This document shows positions 11,460 to 23,700 of a DNA stretch of 64,000 nt, in pieces; position 1 is the stretch's first letter; each line of letters begins with the position of its first letter. A model generated the notes under the pieces. It searched no databases. It saw only the letters and a list, made by a program, of their open reading frames with translations, and was not told the DNA's origin. The DNA is from Hymenoscyphus infarciens (Eukaryota > Ascomycota > Leotiomycetes > Helotiales > Helotiaceae), in the NCBI GenBank assembly GCA_001414345.1, contig LLCB01000032.1, positions 227,866-291,865 on the forward strand. Reading direction: 5' to 3'. The position numbers and the translations under genes were made by a program.

Positions 11460-13141
11460 ATGCCCCCCCAATCGGATGATACTATCAATGTCGCCCCAGA
11501 TGTGGGGGAGAAGAAGATCAGTATGGCTTCTAATGAAGATGTTGAGAAGCAGGTGGTGTCAGGAGTGCCTGTGCTCAAGAGAAAGCTCAAGAGCCGTCAT
11601 TTACAGATGATTGCCATAGGTTTGTTTTCCTCCACGTCCCGGGGAGCTCATGGCTAAGAAGTCACACAGGTGGTACCATTGGGACTGGTCTTTTCATCGG
11701 TTCTGGAGGAGCAATTGCAAAATCCGGGCCAGCTGGTGCTCTCATCGCGTACATCTTCGTCGGTTCCATCGTCTACTCAGTCATGCAATCCATTGGTGAA
11801 ATGGCAACCTACATTCCTATTTCCGGGGCTTTCACATCGTATGCTACAAGATTTGTCGACCCCAGTCTAGGATTTGCGATGGGCTGGATTTATTGGTTTT
11901 CTTGGGCCATGACATACGCACTCGAACTTACGGCCACGGGATTAATCATTCAGTATTGGAATAAGGATCTATCACTTGCTATCTTCATCGCCGTATTTTG
12001 GGTCGTCATCACCGCGCTCAATTTCCTCCCAGTCAGTTTCTACGGCGAGACGGAATTCTGGTTTTCCATGATCAAGGTCATCACAGTCATTGGATTCCTC
12101 ATTTTTGGAATTTGCATCGACGCTGGAGCTGGTCAGAATGGTTATCTAGGATTCGAGACATGGAAAAGTCCCGGTGCCTTTGCCCCATATCTCATCGAAG
12201 GAAACGACAAGCTCGCCAAATTCGTCGGATTCTGGGCCGTTCTCATCCAAGCTGGATTCTCGTACCAAGGAACCGAACTTGTCGGTATCGCAGCTGGAGA
12301 GACAGAGAACCCGCGCAAAAATGTCCCTGCTGCCATCAAGAAGACCTTCGTGCGAATTCTCTTCTTTTTCGTCTTTAGTATATTCTTCATCGGCCTCTTA
12401 GTCCCATACGACAACCCCGATTTACTTTCTGGTGGTTCTGACGCCTCCGCCTCCCCGTTCGTTATTGCAGCAAAACTTGCCGGTGTAAAAACCCTGCCAG
12501 GACTGATCAATGCAGTACTACTCTTTGTTGTCCTTTCTGCCGCAAACTCAAACGTCTACTCGGGAAGTCGTATCCTCGTCGGCCTCGCCAATGACGGATC
12601 CGCACCCAAGTTTTTGAGACGCACATCCAAGAAGGGAGTCCCATATGCCGCCGTAGTCTGCACCGCAGCCTTCGGACTTCTCGCCCTTCTAAATCTGTCC
12701 AACAGTGGTGCAGTAGTATTCAACTGGTTCATCAACATCACCTCGGTAGCTGGGTTCATCACCTGGGCTTGTATAAACCTCAGTCACATCATGTTCATGC
12801 GCGCACTCTCTGCCCATGGTATTTCCCGCAATACTCTACCTTACGAATCGATGTGGCAACCTTTCTTCTCTTACTACGGATTGTTCTTCAACGTCCTCAT
12901 CTTGCTTACCCAAGGATTTACATCTTTCCTCCCCTGGAACACGGAGAGCTTTTTTATCGCGTATGTTAGTTTGATGCTTTTTGTTGTGCTGTTTGTGGGA
13001 CATAAGCTTGTGAGGAAGACGAGTAGGGTGAGGAGTGTGGAGGCGGATATTGATACGGGGTGTTTGATTCATGATGATACCACTTGGAGTATTGAGATTC
13101 CTACCACGTGGTGGGGCAAGTTCTGGGCTTGGATTAATTAG
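11460..13141 (+). CDS. Amino acid permease, fungal AAT/YAT (GAP1-like) family
   Basis: A plasma-membrane amino acid-proton symporter of the APC superfamily. Exon 1 (11460-11619) and exon 2 (11670-13141) flank a 50-bp intron (GTTTGT..CACAG) and give 543 residues, the normal size. The cytosolic N-terminus ends in KRKLKSRHLQMIAIGGTIGT followed by GLFIGSGGAIAKSGPAGALI, the TM1 signature that the intron interrupts (codon Gly, phase 1). About twelve membrane helices follow, including MQSIGEMATYIPISGAF, WAVLIQAGFSYQGTELVGIA, ENPRKNVPAAIKKTF and NSNVYSGSRILVGLANDGSA, all family landmarks. The C-terminal tail ends in TWWGKFWAWIN. No damage is seen. Substrate specificity cannot be read from the sequence. 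Confidence 0.95.
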
Positions 13142-14517
13142 ATGATGTCCTATGTTTTTTTTAATCGGGTTTTTGGAGCGGGGCGTCGTTGGCGTTCTTG
13201 AGAAAGGTGGGAATAACATAACTGTTTAATTTTGCTCAAAAATTGTATTATATTTTCGGTCTATGATTTATCGTTTGCCGATCGTTTTTTCAGCTTCTCC
13301 TACTCTATAATAAATTATATATTTTTGAACGTATTGGCAAGAGGTTTTCAGTTAGATCGCACCACGACCCACCACTGTTTATAAAAACATCATCAAAAGC
13401 ACCGTCAATCCATCGCACCGCATGAAAAGAAGCGTGCAGCCCCGAGAGTAAGGACACATAGGCCACCTTCAAAAGAGTCAAAAGAGTCAAAAGAGTCCAA
13501 AGCCCGTTGGACATTTCAATCCCGAGGACCTGGTTAGCAGCGACCTCGATGCCGAGACATCAGATAGCACATTATACCATGATGCTCGTTGGTCTACTCG
13601 TACCCGAAACAGAATTCCAAGAACATGTTGAATCATGGAAGAAAATGACCCGACCCGACCCCACACAGAACCACCCACAGAACCTCCCCTTCAGACTTTC
13701 TCGAAGGCTTCGAAACGCCACAAAACTTTCCACAACAAAATTGTTCTTCAATGGTAATTCCGCCTCGCGCCTAGGTCTACAACTCTAGAATTAGATGAAC
13801 CAAAGAACTCCACCCTCCCTTTCTCTGCGCGGAACGACTCGGGCTTCTGAAGATCGGTAATATTGTTCCATTTCCAAAGTGGGGGCCCCGATATTGGTCA
13901 TATATTCGATGGTTGTAGACCAACAAAAGCTGATCCATAGTAAACCCTCGACCTCATACAAGGTAACCTCTCAGACGGCTTTTTGAAGCCACCAGCTTAG
14001 AAGTCCACAAAGCAACCCTTTCCGGGAACGAGAAGCCAGTTTAGAAGACGAAATAACCAATAATAGGCAGGGAGATCTAGAGACTTTATTCTGAAGTTCG
14101 AGATGTTACAGTGCGGCTAACTCGAAATTGAGTATACCAATTTACAGGAACTTTGAACCTAGATGGAGAGAAACAATCCACCTAATGGATGCTCAAGTCA
14201 GTCATTAGCTCACCGATATACTGAAGACTTGTCGTCCCATGGCCAAGCCACGTAGGTGATGATGGCTCCGTGATTCATGTACGTCGGTCCAACAGCAAAG
14301 CTACAGTCAAAATAACAATCTCAAGCCATGAGCCTTAACAATAAAGAAAAGTCAGAAACTAAAATTCCCCATGTGGTATGTGAACCCGAATTCCATACTC
14401 AGAACCCTTGTAAACAACGTACTCCCATCCCCTCTCCCGATACCCTTTTCCTCGTCTCGTCCCCCACCCGACCTCTCCATCTCCATCTTCATCCCCGTCC
14501 CCATCCTCCTCGCCTCT
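13142..14517. other. Intergenic region with a short 9-bp repeat
   Basis: No gene is supported. A 9-bp direct repeat (AAAAGAGTC, three copies) lies at about 13471-13497. The remaining frames are short and unconvincing. Confidence 0.4.
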
Positions 14518-15135
14518 CTACAAAACAGCAAGCAAACCTAACCCTGCAGCAGCCATAACACCCATCCCCACCGGTCTCCCCGTCTCCACAGCCCCCGCCT
14601 TACTCGAACTCGTAGACGCCGCGGAATTCGCACCCGTAGGCGAAGCAGTAGGCAGGATATTCGAGAAGCCGTTCTTGGTAAGGATACTGTTTTCCGCGCT
14701 TGCGACACTGGCGAATACGCTGCGGAGACCCGTTGGAAGGCCATTTAGGTAGTCGGTGGGGACGGCGGATTGTTTTGCTGCTTGGGGGGTGTTAGATTCT
14801 GTTTTATCTTTGGGGGCCGGGGGAGGGATGAGGGGAAAAGACATACCAGCAGCAGTAATAGAAGCCTGCCATTTTGTAACGCTTTCCAAAGCGGCCGTAT
14901 CGGTCGCCACTGCTGAGATTGCTGAGTTGAATGCTGGGTCTGTGACGAGTGCCTCTAGGTAAGCTTCGAGTTGGTTCTGGACGTCGCTGCTTTGCCTACA
15001 TCAATTAGAATTAGTCCCACTTCCTGCAAAGTCTCTGGGAGAGAGAGGGACATACTGAGGAGTCTGAGGTTGGGGAGAACCAAGAGCAAGCGATGAGAGA
15101 AGGCCAACAGCTGCGACGACAGTGGTGAAACGCAT
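14518..15135 (-). CDS. Small secreted GPI-anchor-type protein
   Basis: A 162-residue cell-surface protein of unknown function. Exons are 15135-15056, 14995-14847 and 14777-14518; introns are 60 bp (14996-15055, GTATGT..TGTAG) and 69 bp (14778-14846, GTATGT..AGCAG), and all phases agree. The start at 15135 gives a clean signal peptide, MRFTTVVAAVGLLSSLALGS. The mature part has a helical region (QNQLEAYLEALVTDPAFN, SAISAVATDTAALESVTKWQ), then YLNGLPTGLRSVFASVASAE, a Ser/Thr/Ala-rich stretch and a hydrophobic C-terminus (GMGVMAAAGLGLLAVL). A small-residue patch precedes it (SSSKAGAVE), which is the layout of a GPI attachment signal. I infer anchoring from this layout; no omega site was computed. 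There is no eight-cysteine CFEM pattern. Confidence 0.85.
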
Positions 15136-16188
15136 CTTGAGTTTTGTTTTGTTGGGAAGGAGTGAAGATGAAGTTGGAAGATGGAAGATGGGAAAGTAAA
15201 GACTGGAAAAGAAGTTTGGCTTTGGTAGGTGAAAAGACGGAAGAATCCAAGCTACTTGTAGAGAAAATTCGTGAATCAAATTGTAAACATAGCAACCTGA
15301 GCACAGCAACCAAATTGTGAATGTGGAATGAGGGGTGATCTGAATGTCTTAAATTCTCTTTCAAGAAATCTCTCACGTGGATTGTCCACAAGGAATGTAC
15401 CAGGCTTTTGTAGGGAAGATGGAATGGTCTCCTGGTAAGACGTAAAATCAGCGCTACCGGTCCTTGGATTTTAGGCGCCTGGCTTGAGGCTTGATGTTCC
15501 CCTGAGCGTTATGTGAATGTCCAACAAAAACAGCCACTGGACGGCAAGGGGCTGAAACAGGGAGGTTCTGCGATTCCTAGAGCATGCATATTTGAAAACA
15601 TTAGCAGGTTAGCGCTCAAGAATCTAATGGGATACTGTTGCTTTTTGCATCTCTCGTACCTATCGAGCCCATCACGTGGGAAATGTTTCATTGGGTATCA
15701 ACCACCCAGACCTTCCCGCCGGCAGTCGATTCCACCGTATTACTATCATTATCACGTAAAGCTGGGAAAAGACTGCCGAATCAAGAAGCTGAAGTTAAAT
15801 AATTATACGGAACCTTGCACAGAGGGAATGCGGAGCAGGGGGCACACTCATAGGAGCTTGTATTGGTAATTAATCATAAAATTTGGGATAGTTTCATATG
15901 TTGTCAATCAAAATACCAGTGACTCATTCGACGGGAGTTTTAAAATGAATATGTTTGTTGGGTTGTCTCTTGGGTGGGGCATACATGAAGGTAGACACAG
16001 TCCGGCTTCATCTATTGCCGACCAGGATTCTCTCTCGTACAACTCTCGGAAATCTCACCTCAGGCGGTCGGTTCAGCATCAACCCACACTGTGGCTCCTT
16101 CTTCAGCTATCAGTGTTTCGTATGGCGGGATCTTTGTGATCGGAGATTGAAGATCCTATGATAAGATGGAGGAAAGTTGGGGACTTGA
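15136..16188. other. Intergenic region
   Basis: It holds the promoter of the GPI-type protein and the 3' flank of the methylesterase gene. Frames here (for example 15513-15869 on the plus strand) show no family signal. No other structure is seen. Confidence 0.4.
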
Positions 16189-17523
16189 TCAAACCTTCTT
16201 TCCGGCTTTTAATAGCTCAGAAACCTTTGGTGGAAGTACAAGGGCACTTCGATCATTTCTCTTATAGAAATCAACAATTACCATGGCTGTCTTTTCAGGG
16301 AGGTCTTCATGTACGAAATGACCGGCTTCCGGAAACACTTGTAACGAATACTTGCCTAACTTCATGTGAGCTCGAGGTGCAAAACATTAAGAAAAATGTG
16401 AGGTGATTACCTTGCATTTGACCGATTGTGAGTTCGGTATCCAATCGATCGGTTCCAGCAAGTAAGAGTAACTTTCCTCCGCGTGCTTCAAGGAATTTTT
16501 TGCTAAGTCCAATGAACCAACCTTCCCAGAACGGTTGGGTTCCAGCAAGGTCCGTCTTCCATGTCCATGGTTTGGGCCCAGCGTTCTCGTTGTATATCAA
16601 CAACGGAGGGACACTTGTTCGAGCTGAAAGAGAGTTTCTTATCGTTCTTGTTCGAATATGCCATTCGATACCAGACTCCAAAGACGGGAATCCCGATGGT
16701 CGAGTCGACAGATAGGTTTGCATGCTTTGCAGTGCATCCATAGCAGATCCTTCAACGACATCGAGAACGGCATATCCAAGGATAGAGCTTCCCAGCTTTC
16801 CACCTTTTGCAACATTTGTGATTACCGCTCCACCAAGTGAATGGCCAATAAGGACTAGAGGAGGTAATGATTCCCATTTCATTTGTATTTTAGTTTTTTC
16901 AATCACCACCAAAAAATCCGCACTTAGCGTCTCAAGACTGAGATCTAATATTTCAGGCTCTGGTATTATGGTCGTTGAGCCATGCCCTCTAGCATCGAGT
17001 GAAAGCACACCAGCGGAGGGTAGCCGTTTTCGTATCTCGGCCGTCAACAAGGAAAAAGACAGACCTGATGAACCTGCCCCATGATGTGTAACGAAGAGCG
17101 GTGCTGTACCGACTGGGGAGGTAAGGTAGGCATGATGGGTAGTGGTAATATTATTTATGGTGGATTCGAGGAAGAGTTCGCGTTCAAAATAGGTTGTCCA
17201 TGGGACTTGGTTGAGCGTTCTTTTGTTCGGGGACCTGAAGAGTGGTCTTTTAGTTAGCGGCGATTAGAAAACTTGGAGAGAACCAACCCTTGCGGACGGG
17301 CAAATAATCTCTGATCTGAGGAAGGGATTACTGTGCCTGTGGATGAGGCAGATGACGCGGAAGAAGCAGAGGAAGAGTCGTCATCTGGCGGGGGGCCGAG
17401 GCTGAGACCTGTCTCGAAATGATCGGTTTCCTCTTCCTCGTCGGCCTCGTTGAAGGGTATAGGAGCAGTTGCTGGAAAACCGGCCAGCTTTGCTCTCGCA
17501 AATTGTCTCTGTAGGTCACTCAT
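16189..17523 (-). CDS. PPE1: Protein phosphatase methylesterase 1
   Basis: PPE1/PME-1 removes the C-terminal methyl ester from the PP2A catalytic subunit. Exons are 17523-17288, 17234-16411 and 16355-16189; introns are 53 bp (17235-17287, GTTGGT..TTCAG) and 55 bp (16356-16410, GTAATC..GTTAG). The product is 408 residues, in the family range. The N-terminus MSDLQRQFARAKLAGFPATA is typical, followed by an acidic/Ser-rich insert. The hydrolase core has FVTHHGAGSSG (about 126-136), VLSLDARGHGST, and the nucleophile elbow VLIGHSLGGAV with Ser near 211. LLLLAGTDRLDTELTIGQMQ carries the acid, and the last exon supplies GKYSLQVFPEAGHFVHEDLP with the catalytic His. The second splice restores the family sequence QMQGKY exactly, which fixes the model. 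Confidence 0.95.
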
Positions 17524-18761
17524 GGCGAGCTAACTCTCATGACGGGAACTCCGATAAGTGACGGGACACAACCCAGGTAATCTGGGGCGGGTGGAGGAGC
17601 TCGGAGCTTCGTTGTGGTTTCGGACTGGGTGGTTTTGATTCTATCGTGTCACTTACGCTGTGTAGATATTGTGATTGCCTGGACGATACCAAGGGCAGGC
17701 TTGACAATGTTGATGTTTGGGGGTTGTGTTGCGTTGTTCTGGCATAGCTCGGCATCGACCATAGACAAGGAGGGGCGGGATAACGGAAGGTGCACGTGAC
17801 TCACATCCGATTTATACTTCTTCCAAGGTTCAAAAGAGGCTTTAAATAATTTTTCACATCTTACTTAACCTACACCTAAGCTCTCTTTGTAGTAGCTTCG
17901 TCACCTCGCGATACATGTCTAATAATAACCACTCAGCGATCCATCCTTCTCTCCTCCTCACCCCCACAAGAAGAAAAATCCCAGAAAAAGAGGCTTAAAG
18001 TTGAAATCCGTCTGTGCCACTTCTTCGGGAGAGGAGAGACTTATCCAGGTGTACTCAGGTGTACTCGAGTACCTTACCTATCACGTTTGAGAGATGTCTT
18101 GGCTCGGTCTTCCGTCTCCAGCCTCATTATCAAAATTCAAGTCGTTTGTTTACCAGGGCATCTTTGAATAATACAAGTTTATGATATATCCCTTTACCAC
18201 TGCCCACGGTCATTTCCTTAACACCTGGAAGCTGGAGGGATGGAATTAGGATCCGATCCAAGACCAAGTCGAGAAACCCGCGAGAATGATTCTTCGCAAG
18301 GCTTCGCTTTCAAGGGAGGGGTCGAGTTCAGAGGGAAGGAGCAACTGGGGCCGCGGTGAAAGGAATGACCTCTCGACTCGACTCGATCTTTCACTCACAA
18401 AAACCAAATCCCCCGAAAAAAGCAACGAAGACTTTCTATCATTAGTTGGATTTCTATGTTGCTTAATCCGAAGCCCTCGCAGGTTCCCTTCCCGCGAAAA
18501 AACAGGCTGAAGACGATATATACATTGATTCAGTCCCTCAGACTCATTACTTTACCTCCTCGCCCAACCCTTGAATTATGATATCTCCCAGCAGCCAAAA
18601 GGCCCACTCAAAATAATCAGAATAATCTGACCCGCTCAGAATTATACAATTATGCGGTATACGTGTTCATGCCCCTCTTATCCACCCGTTGAAATGCCCA
18701 AATTTGAATCTTTGGTTGTTTGTTTATTTTGATGACTGAAAACCACTCTTAACGTCCATGT
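17524..18761. other. Intergenic region
   Basis: It includes the short promoter of PPE1 and the 3' flank of the metallopeptidase. A small direct repeat (CAGGTGTACT twice, with GTACTCGAGTAC) lies near 18048-18073. No gene is supported. Confidence 0.4.
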
Positions 18762-21058
18762 TCATCGAGTAATAAGGATACCAAATCCATCCACCCAATC
18801 CGCGCATGATCCGCTAACTCCTGCAATGCTATATCCACGCGGGGGTATCAAAGTATGTCTAGAAACCGTCAGCTCCAAGTCTCGAATAAAGAAAGACTGA
18901 AAACTTACCCAGAACCACCAGATGGGTTCCCAAAGACTGCAGATTTTCTGCCAAGACTAGTCATAATCGCAATCCCATCCACCCAAAATCCGCTCCTCAC
19001 ATAGAAACCAGTAATGACCTCACCTCTCCGGGTATCTAATAGCGGTTAGCACAACGAATGAATAGAGTATCATCAGAACTCCACATACCTAAAAAGAAAT
19101 CGCTCCCACCGGGTGTCCCGCCCCTTTTACCAAACAACTGACTGGTAGAATCCTCATACATGAACTCTATACCATCCAGCGCAAATCCGGAATACACCTT
19201 GACCTGTGTGCAAACCTTGGTCTGCTGTAACACACTGTCGAAAACGAGCTCCTGTGGCTGAGAACCGTTCATTTGTGAGAGTCCAAGCTTGCTGCTTCTG
19301 AATGCCATTTGTCCATTCTGAAGTTTCAGTCTGGATGCTTTAGATGCAAGCAGACCGAAATCCTCCACTTCATGACTGCCCCCTGCTACTGACTTGATCG
19401 ATATTTTTAATTTCGTCTTCTTCTTATCCTCTGGTATCCGGGATCTCAAATCTTGATCAGTCAAGACGATTTGTTTTTGGATTGGCCCATTGCCATTGCC
19501 ATCACCAAATTCTTGCCAGTAGTGGCAGACATCATCCCCTGGTGTATAAATTTCCATGTAGGAAATACCTGATGCTGCAGTCACAATGACATTTCCACCA
19601 TCGGCAGGCCACACTTGAACCGAATCGTCAGTTGCTCTTGGGGGATCCGTCGGTAATGCAAAAGAGGGGTGTCCTTTGAAGCGCAAGCAATCCAGACGAT
19701 GCCATGTGCATTCATCTTTAGGTAAGACTAGGCCGCCCTTGGATTTCGTCCTGGTTGAGAAGGGCTCTCGTGTGGTGAATGATCGATTCAATGTGACGTA
19801 GTCGCGAAGCATGATTCCACTCTCAGCATGAGGGCAGCCAAACAAATGGCCGGTTTCGTGCATGTGAGCACCAATTCCAACATTTGCAGCCTCCCAATTG
19901 CTCCCGGATTCATGGCAATCATTGGCAACGTAGTTGGTATCGGTAGGTGTACAGTCGGAGAATGCGGGCACCACTTCCTCGATGCAAGATGGATAGCTTT
20001 GCAAAGCATGAGAACCGCAGATGGCGAGCTGAAGATCTCCGCCTCCACCCCCGAGAGCAGCATGACCTGTAATCATCTGGGCTTCCGTGTCCCAGTGGGA
20101 ATCCAAGATCAACACCGAGACATACTGTTTCTGCCCAGGTAGCGACTGGAAGTGGCTTTTGACAGCTTCTGAAGCGATATTGAATAGCTCTCCACTCCTC
20201 TGGGCATTGGGGTTTTGTTGCGCCAAATCTAGATCTCGTATTTCGGCAACAGTCTTGTCACAACGAACAATGTGAACCTTGGCCTCGCTTCTCATCGTGC
20301 CGTTCTCCCGGTCCCGAATGTTCGACGTTCCTGTAACCCACTCCTCCTCCATTCGGAATACCCTTCTGCCCAACTTGTTGCGATACATCTGTTCTGCCGT
20401 GAAAGCTTGCCATAGATATGCCGCCATTCTAAATTTCTTGATGGCAGTCTCTAGGCCATTACCTTCCTTCTCTATCCGAGCTGGGACCGCGTCGTACGTT
20501 CCCGGCGAATCCTTGGCCATGAGGATCACAAGCTGTAGCGGGGGCGAGCATTGTGGTGGTAGCATATGAAGCGTGAGGTAGGAAGAATGAATGGGGTTCG
20601 AAGTATTGCTGTTTGCGAGCTTGGGGGAAGTGAAGTCGAAGCGTAATCGGTTGGGACCTGGCGTGAGATAGACCAAAGCTTTGAAGTGCGAGTCGGATAC
20701 AGGCCAGTAGGTGGGAGGAAAGGCATCGTCTTGTCGGCTCACAGTCAAATTGCCCTCCAACGCCTGGGTGGAGGGATCTGCTATCGTTCCATAGATGGAG
20801 AGGACCTTTTGGTAGACCTGCGACTTGTCAGTGATTCATCCTTCCAACACCGACAATTGCACATGAATCAGAAGCGCATACCCAAGTGTTGTCTGTGATT
20901 GACAGGATCCGCGGGGCATATGGCGAGGTGGGAAGGGTGGATTTTGGCGAGGGGGATCCCAAGCCAGACATGCCAGACACACTGTATCGATTACTGGAAG
21001 ATGCCGAGACTGTTGGTCGTACGTTTGGTAGTGGGGGAGGCGAGCCCAATTGAGGTGG

Positions 21059-21089
<31 letters not shown>

Positions 21090-21298
21090 AAGTTCCCCGC
21101 GGAGGGTGATTTGGACAAAAAAGACGATGCGGGAGGGGTGGTACCACCGTAGACGGAGCTCAACGTTGAGGAAGATTTGTTTTTGGGCATCGAAGCGGTG
21201 GATTCATTGTTGGAAGCGTTGCTAGAATCCGTACTCCGATCTGTTCGGAAACTGGACTTGGAGCGTCTCCGAATTTCTTTGAGAAATGAGGGTGCCAT
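18762..21298 (-). CDS. Metallopeptidase with C-terminal jacalin-like domain (YIL108W family)
   Basis: A putative zinc metallopeptidase related to yeast YIL108W; the substrate is unknown. Four exons are built: 21298-20882, 20817-19089, 19035-18909 and 18858-18762, with introns of 64, 53 and 50 bp. The result is 789 residues with every phase consistent. The N-terminus is Ser-rich and disordered with a ten-Gln run (about residues 71-80). The catalytic motif is HETGHLFGCPH beginning at about residue 459, matching HExxGHxxGxxH. A WPADGGNVIVTAASGISYME segment and a C-terminal jacalin-type lectin region follow. The last two small exons encode DTRRGEVITGFYVRSGFWVD, then HTLIPPRGYSIAGVSG and GFGILITR, which a single-exon reading would miss. 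No secretion signal is seen, so it is probably cytoplasmic. Confidence 0.93.
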
Positions 21299-21780
21299 TC
21301 TATTCCAAGGGCATCCCCCGAGGGTGGTAGCTTGATCGAGTCTTGTAGCTGTAGGCTGTCGATGCGAAGAAAGGTGATGTGAGAGGAAGCTTGAACACCG
21401 GTCGACGTAATTGAGGCAGGAGAAATCGAGTATGCTGTATGGTACCTATGGTATGGGATGGGATGTGATGGGAATGAGATATTCACCAAAAGTGCAAACG
21501 AGTGTGATTGTGCGGTTCCAAAGGTTGTGGTGGGTGGGAGAGAGAAGAGGACTGGGCCGGGCGCATGAGGCGTGTTGGCCAACGATAACGGTAATATGAT
21601 ATGGCAGGAGCAGTGCAGTGTGCAGTCAAGAAACAACCTGGAAGACTGAAAGCTAGAGGAGAGGAGAGTTTGTGCAGGTGGACTCTGGCGGTCCGTGGAG
21701 GCAAGAGGCAAGAGGCAGGATGCGAGAGGCAGGACGAAGCGGGCGCTGGAGGGGAAAGTACGTGTATTCGTAAGAAAACT

Positions 21781-21824
21781 AGGTAGTATCCAGGTAGCAT
21801 CCAGGTAGTATCCAGGTAGTATCC
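21781..21824. repeat. 11-bp tandem repeat, four copies
   Basis: The unit AGGTAGTATCC occurs four times in direct tandem; the second copy reads AGGTAGCATCC. It lies about 480 bp upstream of the metallopeptidase start. Minisatellite of unknown role. Confidence 0.9.
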
Positions 21825-22341
21825 AGGTTCCAAATGCCCATCGAGCCTGCCAAATCTGCCAGTAGAGAAGATTGAGGTGGAGTTGCGTGGTGGAGAAAAG
21901 AGAAGATCCTTGCCGATGACGCGCTTTACAGGGGCCGCCAGCTGTTGCGCTGAAACGAAACTTGAACGGCGCAATTTGGAGAGCACCGCACCCGGTAGCG
22001 CAGGGACCGGCCGAGAATGGGAAGAAGCCGAAGACCACAGAGAAAGCTTCAAGTCGGGTTCAAGGCGGCCCGATATGAAGTCTTGAAGTCTTTAAAATGT
22101 GCATGAGAAGAAGCAGTGCAGTGCACCAACACTTGTGCTTCCGGCATGAGAACTGGAGAAACATTTCATGTAGAATCTCCCCGCCAAGCATGTAGTACGC
22201 TCTGTAACTGCACAGATATGCTTTTGATAGAGGCACAGAGGAGTATGGTGCATATTCCTGAGGCTATATTTAGGTCTGCTCTGCATAAATGATAAATGCG
22301 GTGCGTAGGTAGGGTCGAAGGGTCGAAGTACAACCTTCAAC

Positions 22342-22457
22342 TACTTCGTCTCAGGCATAACAATTACTGCAGAAGCGAAGTAACCCTCTATGAAAATCGG
22401 CCAAAAACCCTGGTGGCCCACAAAATCTGCAGTAATTGTTATGCCTGGGACGAAGTA
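22342..22457. mobile_element. MITE-like element with 31-bp terminal inverted repeats
   Basis: The left arm at 22342-22372 starts TACTTCGTCTCAGGCATAAC. The right arm at 22427-22457 is its reverse complement with one mismatch in 31 bases. They enclose 54 bp without coding content. Each arm begins and ends with TA, so a TA target-site duplication of the Tc1/mariner type is possible but cannot be separated from the arms. The 116-bp size and long perfect arms suggest a non-autonomous DNA transposon. No related copy is seen elsewhere in the window. Confidence 0.6.
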
Positions 22458-22514
22458 CATAGCAAACTGTTCTGTAACCTAGCCACATGTCTATCTTTGC
22501 CTTGATCCGCAAGT

Positions 22515-22565
22515 CTACAGTATACAGTATGCTTATAGTATGCCTACAGTATGCCTACAGTATGC
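22515..22565. repeat. AGTATGC-type short tandem repeat
   Basis: Imperfect 11-12 bp repeats of the form CAGTATGCCTA (about four copies: CAGTATACAGTATGC, TATAGTATGC, CAGTATGC, CAGTATGC). A minisatellite. Confidence 0.75.
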
Positions 22566-23700
22566 ATTTTCTCTAATCTATTTGGTACCTACGTGGCTTT
22601 GAGACCACAACATGTCCTGTATTCCAACTCTCTGACTCTTGAAGAGAAATTGCTGGTGGGGAGTTGGATTTCGTACAAGTTGACATCAGCACTATCTCTC
22701 GCCTAACTGCCATGCTACACCAACTGAGATTGGCCACCCGAATGCCTGTCAAAGACCGAGAGACAATTCGATAAGAGGGATCCGTTCGGAGAGCAGGCCG
22801 AAGAACAAGCCAACTAAAAAAAGTACATGTTCGTTGGGTGCTCAAGGTACTAGTAGTATCCGTAGCTACCTAAGGAGTTCCGAACGGTCTTTGGCGGACG
22901 ACTAAGTAAAAACGGTCCTGGAAGTGACTCGCAACTGGAAATCAGACGACTCTACTAACCAAATACTAATTGAACTGCGAGTAAGTAAGAGAAGGAGGTC
23001 TAGCAGAAGCTGAATCCGATTATAGGCGGGCATCTTGAACTATTGGCGGGGGTCGCTTCTCCAGTACGAAGAGGAAGCAACAATATTCAACAAACTCAAG
23101 AGAAGAATTGGTGGTAGAAAAACATCTGAGATTTGGATTTCTATATAATTCATTTCAGAGAATTGCCCACTTCGCAAATAGTATTTGGATACGGAAACTT
23201 TGTCCAAGTAATGTCAGGTCAAATGCACATAGCCGGCGGAAAGCACCTGGTGAACCTGGTGTACCTTACCTCTGAATCGTGCAATGATTGGCTACAACAC
23301 CAACTGTGCTCGCTTGCTCCTCTTCCCGCGGCGGCTGGAATGCCAACCAACCCCCTTCCCTCTCAATTCTCAATTCACTTCAATCCAAAAGAACGAGCAG
23401 AATTGAAGTCTGGAGTTCTTGCGAATGCGCGACTCTTTGGTGGTGGCCTGACCTCGACATCTTATCGCAACGCACAAGCGCCCTCTTCCTCTTCAACTTC
23501 CAACCCCACAACCTTCTCCCAGACGACCGACCACACACCACAGCCAACCACAACCCGGCCGTCTCGAATTTCCACCAGCGACTTTTGACGCCGACCTTTT
23601 TCTGCCCCGATACAGGCTCTCACCACAATTCTTTCCCGCACTACCAGCCTCCACAAACTCGGAATACGAACAGCGATTTACTGGAGGTCGTAGGTCAACA

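Larger units (their letters stand above)
21299..23700. other. Repeat-rich intergenic region
   Basis: It contains an 11-bp tandem repeat (21781-21824), an inverted-repeat element (22342-22457) and a 12-bp tandem repeat (about 22515-22565). All are listed separately. Long open frames at 21160-22052 on the minus strand overlap the metallopeptidase start and two frames of the same DNA are open together, so I read them as non-coding leader and promoter. Pyrimidine-rich sequence before 23701 is the leader of the next gene. Confidence 0.45.

Noticed and set aside
21160..22052. Long minus-strand open frames upstream of the metallopeptidase
   Set aside because: Two different frames are open over the same DNA, one runs into exon 1 of the metallopeptidase, and the sequence contains tandem repeats. 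No domain signal, so this is promoter and leader.
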